From assembly GCF_009600315.1 (NCBI RefSeq), contig NZ_WIWC01000002.1:204327-268326 (forward strand): a stretch of 64,000 nucleotides of DNA, given 5' to 3'. A program made the position numbers and the translations under genes. Positions within the stretch are counted from its first letter, which is position 1; the number at the start of each line of letters is the position of its first letter. This stretch comes from Pseudomonas helleri (GTDB taxonomy: Bacteria; Pseudomonadota; Gammaproteobacteria; Pseudomonadales; Pseudomonadaceae). The notes beneath the pieces were generated by a model. It ran no database searches, was not told the origin of the DNA, and saw nothing but the letters and a program-made list of their open reading frames with translations. Of the stretch, positions 1 through 9,169 are shown in pieces.

Positions 1-1
1 T

Positions 2-940
2 GGCGATATAAAGCGCTTAGGGTTACAGGTTGTCGGGTGTGATTTTTTTCATACGGAAGAGCAGGCAAATAGTTTTGTCCCTCCAGAGTGGCGGTCTATC
101 AATCCAGTAGCCTCTCTTGGGTGGCTTTGTACGGATCAAGGGCATGCTTGGTCTTTTATAGCAAATGCCGCATTCTTACAAAACAGTGGGTTGTTCTATG
201 ATATGGCTTCTCGTATTTCCCACCAAATAAGGGCTTGTGAGTGGAGGCTTCGACAGCTATCGGAAGCATACTCTGATCAATTAAGTGGGCGTCTACTCTC
301 GAAATCTTTTAAAGCTAATGAGCGCTTTCTTGATGGCTACACTTCGTTGTGCTATCTGGCTCTACAATCATTTCTGGTAGATGCCTGTACCCTAAGAGAT
401 TATCTTTCTGAGTTTTATTATGAAGCAACGATAAGGAAGAATGATTCTTCTGTGCCAAAAATTACTGCATTAAGTGGTCTGTTAAAGACTTGGCGGTCTC
501 AGCCACCTCAGGATAAAGCAGGTAAAGAACTGAGAGCTTCATCTCTGTCTGGTAGTTGGCTCTATGAGCTTGGCGCGTATCGCGATTTGGTCGTACATGT
601 CGCTCCTTTAGCAAATGCAGGAAAAACTCTGTTAGCTTTTACGAAAACTATAGAGTTTCAGGGAGAGCTATTGCCTGCTGTGCAGTTACCTATCCCTTTG
701 AAACCTGCTGAGGTAAAGAGTAGTCGCGCAACTGGGCAGTACTTTGATGACCCTGATTTGAATTTTGCGCGAAGTCTTAATTTTGTTAAAGATATGGAGT
801 CTTCTAGGGATGCGCTTGAATATGCTCATATTTCTATGCAGCAGCTTGGTGCGCTTTGTAGTTCGATTTCTGATATATCTCCCTTCGCTCCTGAAGTTCC
901 GATCATCAAGCCATTAAACTTAAAAATTACAAAGGGGTGA
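2..940 (+). CDS. HEPN-like protein of unknown function, 5' end outside window
   Basis: The reading frame is open from the first bases of the window, so the start lies upstream; at least 312 residues are present. An internal TTG at 191 could be mistaken for a start, but the 63 codons before it read as ordinary protein. The protein looks largely helical and carries YRDLVVH at about bases 578-598, an R-x4-H arrangement of the kind found in HEPN ribonuclease/toxin domains. No membrane segment or signal peptide is seen. It is AT-rich compared with the core genes and sits at the outer part of the island cargo. The HEPN assignment rests on one short motif and general helical character; the function is unknown. 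Confidence 0.6.
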   Translation, partial: GDIKRLGLQVVGCDFFHTEEQANSFVPPEWRSINPVASLGWLCTDQGHAWSFIANAAFLQNSGLFYDMASRISHQIRACEWRLRQLSEAYSDQLSGRLLSKSFKANERFLDGYTSLCYLALQSFLVDACTLRDYLSEFYYEATIRKNDSSVPKITALSGLLKTWRSQPPQDKAGKELRASSLSGSWLYELGAYRDLVVHVAPLANAGKTLLAFTKTIEFQGELLPAVQLPIPLKPAEVKSSRATGQYFDDPDLNFARSLNFVKDMESSRDALEYAHISMQQLGALCSSISDISPFAPEVPIIKPLNLKITKG

Positions 941-1150
941 CTCTGTCTCCATTTAGTTTTAGTGTGGGTGATATTTGTCACGTGGTTGAGGGCGCGAGCA
1001 TCGAGAGACTAATCGCGGTCGAATTACGGGAAGCTACGATTTTTTGATCGAGTGTTTATCAACAGCTCTGCGAACAATGCAGCTATTCACTCGTTGGGGT
1101 TTGTAACGTTTTTGTGAGCTTAGCCTGAAGGATGTAGGTGCCAGATTCTG

Positions 1151-1450
1151 CCGGGGGCCCCTGAGGGATTCTAACCAATACGGGGCAGAAAACCCGCGGG
1201 ATTTTTTTAGCAGCAGGTCACCCAGCTTATTGAAATTTCAATCGTTGAAATTGAAAGGTATTGAAGAAAAGAGGAGGGGGGGGGTCTTAGCCCGTAGCAG
1301 GGCACTGGATATGTTGCGGATAGTGAACACCTAGGTGAGTCAACTGGGTCAACCGGTCAAGTGTGGTCAACAAACTTTGGAACCCAGCCACTAACGATTT
1401 CCTGCGGGTTTCCTGCCCCGTACCTAGTAATAAGTTCCAGGGGCCCTCGG
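1151..1450. repeat. Imperfect inverted repeat, about 53-bp arms
   Basis: The arm at 1151-1203 matches the reverse complement of about 1398-1450. Two blocks are well kept: the outer GGGCCCCTG and the inner ACGGGGCAG-AAACCCGC; the middle of each arm has diverged. The arms enclose about 194 bases. It could be a decayed mobile element end pair, a protein-binding array, or a transcribed cruciform. No open reading frame lies inside. Confidence 0.55.
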
Positions 1451-1536
1451 TACTTTTGACGCGCCGGGAGTGCCTCTGCTTTTATCGCTGAAGGCACTAC
1501 CTGTTGGGGGGCTAGGGGCTGGTCTCTCGAAAGCTA

Positions 1537-1656
1537 TGTTACGAGTGTTACGGATGTTACTGGTCAGAATAGGTATATGATTTTTAAGGGTTTTTAGTGG
1601 TTACACGGCTTTGAGTAGTACTCGTAGGTAAGTGTTACAAGAGCTGCGGGTGTTAC
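1537..1656. repeat. TGTTAC iteron-like cluster (left)
   Basis: TGTTAC occurs at 1537, 1546 and 1555 with an exact 9-bp period, again at 1633 and 1651, and in reverse as GTTACAC at 1600-1606. The same word with the same 9-bp period recurs at 16648-16672 beside the integrase. In phage P4, short iterons at two places (ori and crr) are bound by the replication protein; this pair could be the equivalent for the primase-helicase at 11183-14065, which is inference. Confidence 0.5.
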
Positions 1657-1721
1657 ATGTGATCTCCTCTAGGAATGGTCGCTATCGACCCCAAGCTTGT
1701 AGTTGGCCAGATACAGCAGTC

Positions 1722-1907
1722 GGCCGATTCTGTTGAAAAAGTCGCTCATCCAAAACTGCCTCATGATTAACCGGTGAAAACGTCTTTTTTGCACGCTGCT
1801 GCGTGAAATCTGTGTCTGGAAACCTCAGCCGAAAGTAAAGATTTCAATCTCCGACGCGTACTTTTCAGCGGCGGAAACCATGGCCGACTTTTTCAACAGA
1901 ATTGGCC
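1722..1907. mobile_element. MITE-like 186-bp element with 28-bp terminal inverted repeats
   Basis: The left end (1722-1749) and the reverse complement of the right end (1880-1907) agree at all but a few of 28 positions, both reading GGCC-ATTCTGTTGAAAAAGTCG. There is no coding capacity inside. A shared AGCAGTC lies just outside each end (1715-1721 and 1911-1917) and may be part of a target duplication. Ends of the form TGTTGAAAAAGTCG are common in insertion-sequence families of Pseudomonas, so this is probably a non-autonomous derivative; the parent IS is not in the window. Confidence 0.6.
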
Positions 1908-2043
1908 AAAAGCAGTCAGTCAGACATGCTTAAGGGTATGGTCGTATCACATTGACCAATCTGCATTGTCGGAAGTCTAGTAAGATGCGGCCACGAAGCC
2001 TGATCGAAATCGGGCTGCCCCGTCACGTCACAGATGGACTTCT

Positions 2044-3285
2044 ATGTCGCTTAGGAAAGAGATAACCGAGGTGTTTACGCCTCGGCGCAGCGAAGTAAAC
2101 GTGAATATGTATGTGCATCGACCAAGGCTTGAGCTGGAGCTTTCGCGTGCATTCAAGAGAAATTCCCATACGCTCATTTTTGGGGAGAGTGGCAACGGCA
2201 AGTCATGGCTTTACAAAAAAGTCCTTGAAGATGACGGGATCACCTACGTGATCGTCAACTGCGCGAACGCTGCACGTATCAAGTCCCTGACCGCCGAGAT
2301 TTGCAACTGCCTTATTGCTCCAGGCACTGCCGTAAGTCTGGGATACAACGTGGAGAAAGTGGCAGAACTTTCTGCGGCTTTTTTAAAAGGTGGCCTGAAG
2401 CAGAGTGATCATTACGACTTCACTCAAGAAGAACCACTACTCAAGGCCTTTAAGCTTTACGCGTCTGCAAGCAATACGAAAAAAATTATCGTTTTGGACA
2501 ATCTAGAGTCGATATTCAGCTCTGAAGATTTAATGGATGAGTTGTCGAATATCATCATCCTTTTGGATGATAGTCGATACGCCGAATGCAACATAAACTT
2601 TCTCGTTGTTGGGGTTCCAAATGGGGTTCTCCAATATTTCCGTGAGATTAAAAACGCTGAATCCGTCGCAAATAGATTGCAAGAAATTCAAAAAGTTAGT
2701 GGCTTAGATTCAGGCCAGGTATGTGAAATCGTTAGTAAAGGGTTCAAGCATCTTCAAATACCTCTCTCAGGGGCCTCGTTGATTGAGATATCGGAGCATG
2801 TATCGGATGTAACGCTAGGCATCGCACAGCGTGTTCACGAGTTCTGTGAGCATCTTGCATACGCGATCCAAGACAATAAGTGGACGTATACTCCGAAGAC
2901 GCTCCAAATAGCAGATCTTGCATGGCTGACGGCTGGATTGCGGCATGCCTATTCGACCGTAGAGAAGAACCTGAATAGTCGTGAAACCACCGTCGCACGA
3001 CGTAATCAGGTAATTTATTGCATTGCTAAGGTTAAAAGGCACGAGTTCGACTCAAGTGACATCGACAGGCTTGTCAGGGAAAATTTCCCTCGAACCGTAC
3101 CCAATACCAACATGGGTATAGGCTCAATTTTATCGGACCTCACTGCGGGATCGAGCCCTCTTATAACAAAAAACGAGCACACTGGTGGCTACTCGGTCAA
3201 AGACCCTCGATTCATCATGTGCATAAAACTCATGCTGTATACCGATTCGGCCGAAAAAGTCCAATGTCGAAAATTCCAAATGTAA
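2044..3285 (+). CDS. AAA+ family ATPase, function unknown
   Basis: This 413-aa protein has a clear Walker A, GESGNGKS at residues 47-54, and a Walker B, IIVLDNLES at about 148-156, followed by a sensor-1-like strand FLVVGVPN (186-193). The C-terminal 150 residues look like a lid and helical/winged-helix region, giving an overall plan like DNA-binding AAA+ proteins (Orc1/Cdc6 or TniB-type). The start ATG has a weak GGA upstream. It is followed after only 16 bases by the next gene, so the two are very likely co-transcribed. The neighbourhood is island cargo. An ATPase paired with an unknown effector-like partner is a frequent plan for phage-defence modules, but nothing in the sequence proves this. 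Confidence 0.75.
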   Translation: MSLRKEITEVFTPRRSEVNVNMYVHRPRLELELSRAFKRNSHTLIFGESGNGKSWLYKKVLEDDGITYVIVNCANAARIKSLTAEICNCLIAPGTAVSLGYNVEKVAELSAAFLKGGLKQSDHYDFTQEEPLLKAFKLYASASNTKKIIVLDNLESIFSSEDLMDELSNIIILLDDSRYAECNINFLVVGVPNGVLQYFREIKNAESVANRLQEIQKVSGLDSGQVCEIVSKGFKHLQIPLSGASLIEISEHVSDVTLGIAQRVHEFCEHLAYAIQDNKWTYTPKTLQIADLAWLTAGLRHAYSTVEKNLNSRETTVARRNQVIYCIAKVKRHEFDSSDIDRLVRENFPRTVPNTNMGIGSILSDLTAGSSPLITKNEHTGGYSVKDPRFIMCIKLMLYTDSAEKVQCRKFQM

Positions 3286-3301
3286 AGTAATCCCCAATTA
3301 A

Positions 3302-4435
3302 GTGGCGTTTTATGTCGGAACGCGACCGGTGTCGGTAGCAATCACCCAGGTGTTGCTGCTTACCCGTTCTGCAGTTCATCACCGAGTGCATGGCTCTAAA
3401 AGCGCCTCAAACGCTCTTCCAATAAGAACCTATAACCAACTTACAGCGCAGTGGTCCAAAGTGAAATATCGGATTCCAGGAAAAGATGCAACCTTATATC
3501 CCCCTGTCTTATTGACTCTTGAGTCGATCGAAAGCGAGAAGCTAGAGGCCGGTTCAAAATACTATCATCCCGCAGACACCTTCTTGCTGGCTTTTACAGA
3601 CGCTGTCGAATGTCTCAGTCGGGTAGCTACAAAAGTTGAACACGAGATGGAGCTACAATTCGCAGGGGTACGGAGTCTTTCAGCGTCCGGAACAGTGGAA
3701 AGAATGGATGGCATTCGCTTAGATGTTTTTAGCATGATTTTTCATTGCGGGAATTTCATTGAGGCATGCCAAACGACTATCAAAACGATATTTCACGATG
3801 ATAAAGAAAAGGCAGCTAAAGCAGCCAAGGAGTTCAATCGCAGCACGGAAAGCTATAGAGGGCACGTCTCAAAAATAATAAATGAAATCAAACATAAGCA
3901 TCGCCGAATACGAGTGTTTTCAGCGACTTGGGACTTGAACATAATAATTGGATTTTATGTTGAAGGAGTCGTAGATATAAATGTAATTGGGCCAGATCCT
4001 TTGGTGCACAAACGGCACAACTTAATGTCGACAGGTTTTTCTTTAAATTGGGAAATTCAAAATCACCTTGTTAATATGTATCATGCATCGGGATGCCTAG
4101 AGTCTGCACTGAGGAACTTCAAACCCTTTGCGACAAATACAACCATTGAGAGCGGGATCGCTAGCAATTCCGCTCTCAATGAACGCTTATCCAAACATCT
4201 AAACGATATTGCTGCAATTCCAGCGCTATACTTGCCAAATGAATTTGTTGGTTCTCAATATTCCGTGGTAAAAAAAGGTGAAAATTACTTGCTTTCAAAC
4301 GGCAAGGATAAAAAGCCATTAAACAACAAGCCGCACCCTATGAACATAAGTTTGTCGAGTCGCATAGGACTATTTAACCTTGGGATTGAAATGCCTTACT
4401 ATTTACCACAGGAGATTACTCATAGCATCCTCTGA
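3302..4435 (+). CDS. Unknown protein paired with the AAA+ ATPase
   Basis: The protein has 377 residues and starts with GTG 16 bases after the ATPase stop, so it is probably its operon partner. I do not recognise the family. Residues 194-204 read NEIKHKHRRIR, the N-x-x-K-H pattern seen at the end of a helix in several HEPN-like proteins of unknown function, and the region 135-205 is predicted by eye to be helical. The C-terminal half has alternating strand-like stretches. No signal peptide, membrane segment or nuclease motif is apparent. An alternative start further downstream cannot be excluded because the N-terminal 30 residues look atypical. Confidence 0.6.
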   Translation: MAFYVGTRPVSVAITQVLLLTRSAVHHRVHGSKSASNALPIRTYNQLTAQWSKVKYRIPGKDATLYPPVLLTLESIESEKLEAGSKYYHPADTFLLAFTDAVECLSRVATKVEHEMELQFAGVRSLSASGTVERMDGIRLDVFSMIFHCGNFIEACQTTIKTIFHDDKEKAAKAAKEFNRSTESYRGHVSKIINEIKHKHRRIRVFSATWDLNIIIGFYVEGVVDINVIGPDPLVHKRHNLMSTGFSLNWEIQNHLVNMYHASGCLESALRNFKPFATNTTIESGIASNSALNERLSKHLNDIAAIPALYLPNEFVGSQYSVVKKGENYLLSNGKDKKPLNNKPHPMNISLSSRIGLFNLGIEMPYYLPQEITHSIL

Positions 4436-4770
4436 GGCCGTTACGACACTTAACTGACGCCAGTCATCTGCGATGGCCAATAAATTAAATCATGGGCTGA
4501 ACGAACTCGGGTATCAAAAAATTTTGGAGACTTTTAGTTCCAGGCAGCAGTAACTGTTGCCACATGTCTGCTTTGGGTCGAAGCCATCCTTCAGGATTTA
4601 CCGCTTATGGTCGATAGTTGCCTCTCTCGGGTAACAACTACCGGCCAGAGTCAGCTATGCTGCTGACCATCGCACGCACTGAACTGAATCATGGTCACGG
4701 CTAGCTGTTTTAGGCAAAATCATTAACTAAACACTGTACATGCGCGCCTAAATAAAAATAGGATTTAATC
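4436..4770. other. Non-coding spacer with remnant repeat words
   Basis: No gene is supported. The segment 4530-4650 carries words such as GTCTGCTTTGGGTCGAAG and GGTCGATAG that resemble the repeat words seen near 1680 and 6155, so it looks like old mobile-element debris. The last 40 bases hold the likely promoter and a TAGGA ribosome-binding site for the gene at 4771. Confidence 0.4.
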
Positions 4771-6087
4771 ATGGCCGGAAATAAAAACTCAACTTTTTGT
4801 TGTTCAGAGCCTACATGGGCAAATGCCTGTGTAGGAAACAACGGCAGCCCTGGATATTTTGAGTACTCCAAAGGTTTCTCCACCGCTGCCAACTTACTAA
4901 TTGATCAGGTTCTTTCCAAAAAAATGGATATGGAAATTGATGACTTAGTATATCCTGTTTGTTTTAATATGCGCCATTCTGTTGAGTTGAGATTGAAAGG
5001 AGCAATTCAGGAGTTGTCATTCGTAGCTAAAGCGAAAAATTATGAGCTTTTGTTCGATTTGTCCGGTTCACATGATATTGGAAATATCTGGAACTTCTTT
5101 AAGTGTAACTCAGAACTTCTGGATAACCGTTATAAGGGTGTTAATAGCCTAATTGCCGAAACTATTTCAGATATTGCAGAGGTAGACGCCACCGGGCAGA
5201 CGTTTCGCTACCCTTTAAGCAATGAAAGCAAAAAACATCTAACTGACGTCGCATCTATTAATTTCTTTCGTTTAAAAGAAAAATTTGGGCAGCTAGAACA
5301 CGACTTAGATAAGCTTCATGATTTGAATCTCTGGCTTAAAGACGAATATGCTCAAGGGACTTTTACATCAAAGCTTTCTCGCCCAATGATTTATAGGCTG
5401 GCCAGAGATCTACCCCCGAAATCTGATTGGGCAGCACCAGAGTTTAAAGATGTCAAACAACAGATCATGTGTAAGTACGGCATTGGCAGCAGAGATTTAT
5501 CGAAAGCTATTGAAAAAATTAAAACGCACTACGTTCTTTCTTCTGTAATAGGCGAGCCTTTACCACTTAAAGGTATAAACCCAGATCAGCTATTTTTCTT
5601 CTTCGATCAGTGGGCGCCTCAGAATACCAAGAGCTTACTTCCAGAAACACCAAGCCTTGGCCTTGATTACTGGGATCGAAAGAAGTCGATGCTTGATAGC
5701 ATAAAAGAAAGAGCAAGTACTAGACAGTCGGTTTGGAATGAATTTGATGAAAGGCTGACTCCTGAGTATCTTGCAGGGTTGCATACTTTATTCTATTTTG
5801 CGCGCGACATTTTGTATGCGGAGTTTTACGTCGAGCTATATGAAATAACTTTCTCGGAAATCAACAGTTATTTTAGGGTTGGCATTCAAGATGTTAGAGA
5901 AAGTTTTATGCACGTTTTTGAAAAAACAAATGCCTTGCGCAATATTGTAATGTCACTTTTTGCCTTAGGTCATAATTATTTGGCTGAGGCAATTGTTGAT
6001 AGATATCAAGTTGATGCATCACTCAAATGGCTTGAGAGATCTAGGAGTGGAGAACTTTTCTCTTATCCGGATTTTGCCAAATACTAA
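4771..6087 (+). CDS. HEPN-like protein of unknown function
   Basis: The protein has 438 residues with an ATG preceded by TAGGA seven bases upstream. Residues 61-77 (YPVCFNMRHSVELRLKG), the following SHDIGNIW (about 100-107) and the later DATGQTFRYP (about 148-157) match the pattern of a widespread bacterial family in which a hydrophobic strand, an R-H pair in a helix, an HD-x-x-x-LW block and an FRYP block follow one another; I relate that family to HEPN-type helical proteins from memory. The C-terminal half is helical without recognisable motifs. It stands alone between two non-coding stretches. Function is unknown; a role in phage defence is a guess from location. Confidence 0.6.
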   Translation: MAGNKNSTFCCSEPTWANACVGNNGSPGYFEYSKGFSTAANLLIDQVLSKKMDMEIDDLVYPVCFNMRHSVELRLKGAIQELSFVAKAKNYELLFDLSGSHDIGNIWNFFKCNSELLDNRYKGVNSLIAETISDIAEVDATGQTFRYPLSNESKKHLTDVASINFFRLKEKFGQLEHDLDKLHDLNLWLKDEYAQGTFTSKLSRPMIYRLARDLPPKSDWAAPEFKDVKQQIMCKYGIGSRDLSKAIEKIKTHYVLSSVIGEPLPLKGINPDQLFFFFDQWAPQNTKSLLPETPSLGLDYWDRKKSMLDSIKERASTRQSVWNEFDERLTPEYLAGLHTLFYFARDILYAEFYVELYEITFSEINSYFRVGIQDVRESFMHVFEKTNALRNIVMSLFALGHNYLAEAIVDRYQVDASLKWLERSRSGELFSYPDFAKY

Positions 6088-6538
6088 ATAGGTTTTTAAT
6101 CTTAGATATCGACAGGCAGCAGAGACAGGTGACTGGTATGGGTTGATAGCTGGTGACCGCTATCGACCGAGGCTGTGTTAAAAAATTTTAGAGCAAGTTT
6201 GACAGTCAGAATCGGAACGAAAGTTGTGTTCCTATGCAAATTTCAGGTCTGCTGACTAACCAATGGCTCGCAGATTTTACTTAGCAACGCAGACTTCAAA
6301 ACGGTGTATGTGTTTTCACACAGCCTGGACCCATAGCTGCCGTTCGGTACCTGCAGCCCTCGAAAATAAAAGCCGCTTAATGCTGCTTGGTGGGTTCCAA
6401 TAGATCGGTATGACTATGCCACACTGCCTACTATGTCCAATCTCAGGCAATCATCGGCACGCGACGGTGTGTATGACTCATGGTGATTTCAACTTCCATG
6501 TTCGATGAGAACACCATGATTGATCGAGAACTCATTTC
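6088..6538. other. Non-coding spacer containing a MITE-like element
   Basis: The 450 bases between two convergent genes contain no supported gene. A 157-bp element with AGGCTGTGT terminal repeats occupies 6170-6326 and is directly preceded by CGCTATCGACC, the same word found near the element at 1722. The rest shows nothing recognisable. Confidence 0.5.
6170..6326. mobile_element. MITE-like 157-bp element
   Basis: The left end AGGCTGTGTTAAAAAA (6170-6185) and the reverse complement of the right end (6311-6326, AGGCTGTGTGAAAACA) agree at 13 of 16 positions. There is no coding sequence between them. Ends beginning with GGCTGTGTGAAAAC are familiar from IS5-type elements in gamma-proteobacteria, so this may be a deletion derivative; the assignment to a family is from memory. 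Confidence 0.45.
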
Positions 6539-8018
6539 TTATTTTATGTGGCGCGATATGTAAATTTTCGGCTTGAGCGAATATCCTGTCACTAGTTTCT
6601 TCCAAGCTTCGACCGCTAGTAGAAATTGGATGGAATTTACGTCCGTGATGGTTTTAATATCTTCTTCGAAAACGAACCAAAGCGCCGCTGAAGTAAGTTT
6701 CTTGTTGAATTTTATTGCGTTGTTTTTGATAAGGGTTATGGAGTCTTTTGACTGTTCTATATTGTAAATTAGTTCTGTTTTCTTTTTTGAAATCTTTACG
6801 GATGTTATCTCTCCTTTGTAGTAAATATCTGCTACTTCAACTTGATAGTCCCTTCTTTTTTTTCCTAGCGAGCGAATTGCGGTAAGTTCTCGGTCTAAGA
6901 GCGTGTATCCGCGCTCGTTGCATATTTTTTGATTGAAATAGGCTTCGCGATAATCAACCTTGTCATCTCCGGCTTTTCGATGGGCTCGTTTGTTTGTCTG
7001 CCACGCAGCAAACTCTGTTTCAATTAGTTGTTCTTCTAGAATAACCTCAACAGCGATGAGCGATCGTTTTAGGTAGTCCATGAAAACCTGATTAAAAAAG
7101 AACCATTCGCCATTTTTCAAAAAATATTGTTGGTCGCCCCACACAATGGGCATATCCAGTAGTTCCTTGAGGTTTCTCGTGAAGCGTCCGATATCCTCAT
7201 TTTTAAACTGCACTGTTACATTGTTTATGTCGTCAATATCTGGGTTGTCAACGAGGAACTCTGAAATTGCTTCAATGTCCATAGTATTGCCGAGCTGCTT
7301 GCTCAGGAGTTTTCCTTCGCTGTTCTTCGCTTTGATGACATAGTCATAGTCATGGAAGCTGAAACATATCGACACACCGCTTACATGAAACTGATCAATC
7401 CCCACGTTCCCTTCGCCATCTCTTAAATGAGTGAGAGCCTGAATATCCAGGTCTTTTGCAATCTCTGCATTGGCTGATTCGAGTTTGGGGAGGTGGATTA
7501 TTTGATCATCTTTGAAGCTGGCTTCAATTATTTTGAATATTTCAGGGAGATGCATTGGCTGCTTGTCCATATCCATCTGGATAGAATCAGCAAAAATGAT
7601 ATTGCGGTTACCCCAGACAGTTTTGTTTGCTGCCTTTAGTTTTATATGATCCACGGACTCACCAGCTTCGTAGTTGTTTACCTGGAATTGCTGATAAGAG
7701 GAAACGTCTTGCCTTTTCGTGCCAGTAAAATATCTGCTTTTTTTGAGAAGTATTGAACTCTCATCGGCCATGTGCAGTGCGAGGTCAATACCAAAATCCA
7801 GCTGTATGAATTTAGAAAGATAAAAATGTGATTTGCCCAAGCTGACAGCAAATATCTTTTCAGGTTCTGAGATATTTTGGCAAATCAATACAGCAAAGTT
7901 GAAGGTGTTTTTTGGTTCTTCAATATTATCATTGAAGAAGTTTCGATATGTCTTCCTGAATCGCCCCTAGTTTCGTAGACACCTCCAAGCCTTAAAATGA
8001 GGCCCATTAGGAGGTGCC

Positions 8019-8297
8019 ATGAGCAACCAGCGATATCCCGAAGAATTCAAAATCCAGGCGGCCAAACAAGTGACCGAAAAGAAGCTTCCTGTCTCGGAGG
8101 TGGCTGCACGATTGGGTGTGTCCGTGCACAGCCTCTATGCCTGGGTTAAGCGCTACACCAAGCCCCAGGAACAGCGCGTTGAGGAGGATGATCAGAGCGC
8201 TGAGGTTCGTCGTCTACGGGCCGAGCTGAAACGGGTGACGGAGGAGCGAGACATCTTAAAAAAGGCCGCCGCGTACTTTGCCAAGGAGTGCGGCTGA
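8019..8297 (+). CDS. IS3-family transposase OrfA (DNA-binding)
   Basis: The 92-aa protein has the N-terminal HTH_Tnp_1 domain (RYPEEFKIQAAKQV, then LPVSEVAARLGVSVHSLYAWVK as the recognition helix-turn-helix) and a C-terminal leucine-zipper-like helix (AEVRRLRAELKRVTEERDILKKA) used for multimerisation. The ATG follows GGAGGTGCC. Codons AAA-AAG at 8259-8264 preceded by A form the canonical -1 slippage site that fuses it to OrfB. Confidence 0.93.
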   Translation: MSNQRYPEEFKIQAAKQVTEKKLPVSEVAARLGVSVHSLYAWVKRYTKPQEQRVEEDDQSAEVRRLRAELKRVTEERDILKKAAAYFAKECG

Positions 8298-9169
8298 AGT
8301 ACGCCTTTATTAAGCAGCAAGCGGGTCATTACGCGATTCGACGGCTTTGCCTGACGCTCAAGGTTCATCCCAGCGGCTACTACGCGTGGCTATCAGAACC
8401 AAAATCTGCGCGAGCCAAGGACGATCAGCGACTGCTTGGACTGATCAAACACTCCTGGTTGGAAAGCGGTGGTGTTTATGGCTATCGCAAGATCCATGAT
8501 GACCTGCGAGAGGTTGGTGAGAGCTGTGGCCGTCACCGGGTAGCTAGGTTGATGCGCCTTGAAGGTTTACGTTCTCAGACTGGGTATCGACGGAGGCCGG
8601 GAAAATATGGCGGTAAACCAGCCGTTGCCTCACCGAACTTACTGAAGCGCCAATTCGATGTCAGAGAACCCAACAAAGTCTGGGTCACAGACATTACCTA
8701 CATCCGAACATATGAAGGCTGGCTGTATTTGGCCGTGGTGCTCGATCTGTTTTCACGCCAGATCATTGGTTGGTCAATGAAGTCGCAGATGACCAGCGAC
8801 GTAGCCATTGATGCACTGCTGATGGCGGTTTGGAGACGTAAGCCGAAGCAAGAGGTGATGATCCACTCGGATCAAGGCAGTCAGTACAGCAGCTCAGACT
8901 GGCGAAGCTTCTTGAAAGCTAACAACCTGGTAGCCAGCATGAGTCGTCGAGGTAACTGCCACGACAACGCTGTGGCGGAGAGCTTTTTCCAGCTGCTAAA
9001 GCGGGAGCGGATCAAGCGTAAAATCTACACTACACGCCAGGATGCTCGGGATGATGTGTTCGATTACATCGAGATGTTTTACAACCCAAAACGACGCCAC
9101 AGTTTCAACAATCAGCTGTCACCGGTAGAGTTTGAAAAGCGTTACGCAGCGAGCCTGGAGAGTGTCTAG
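8288..9169 (+). CDS. IS3-family transposase OrfB (DDE integrase)
   Basis: The protein has 293 residues in the -1 frame relative to OrfA and is probably made mainly as the OrfAB fusion. It has the HTH_21 segment (ESGGVYGYRKIHDDLRE) followed by an rve-type catalytic core. The three acidic residues are visible in VWVTDITYI, IHSDQGSQY and NAVAESFFQLLKRE, the last with the K/R seven residues on that the family requires. Length is normal for the group and no stop or frameshift interrupts it. GTG at 8288 is the nominal start but is unlikely to be used independently. Confidence 0.93.
   Translation: MRLKYAFIKQQAGHYAIRRLCLTLKVHPSGYYAWLSEPKSARAKDDQRLLGLIKHSWLESGGVYGYRKIHDDLREVGESCGRHRVARLMRLEGLRSQTGYRRRPGKYGGKPAVASPNLLKRQFDVREPNKVWVTDITYIRTYEGWLYLAVVLDLFSRQIIGWSMKSQMTSDVAIDALLMAVWRRKPKQEVMIHSDQGSQYSSSDWRSFLKANNLVASMSRRGNCHDNAVAESFFQLLKRERIKRKIYTTRQDARDDVFDYIEMFYNPKRRHSFNNQLSPVEFEKRYAASLESV

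Larger units (their letters stand above)
941..2043. other. Non-coding stretch with inverted repeats, iteron-like repeats and a MITE-like element
   Basis: I see no convincing gene here. It contains an imperfect inverted repeat (1151-1450), a small hairpin with 8-bp arms AATTTCAA/TTGAAATT (1234-1252), a run of eight Gs near 1276, a cluster of TGTTAC words (1537-1656), a palindromic word GGTCGCTATCGACC (1678-1691), and a 186-bp element with terminal inverted repeats (1722-1907). Such a concentration of short repeats is typical of an island junction or replication/regulatory region rather than of lost coding sequence. Confidence 0.6.
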
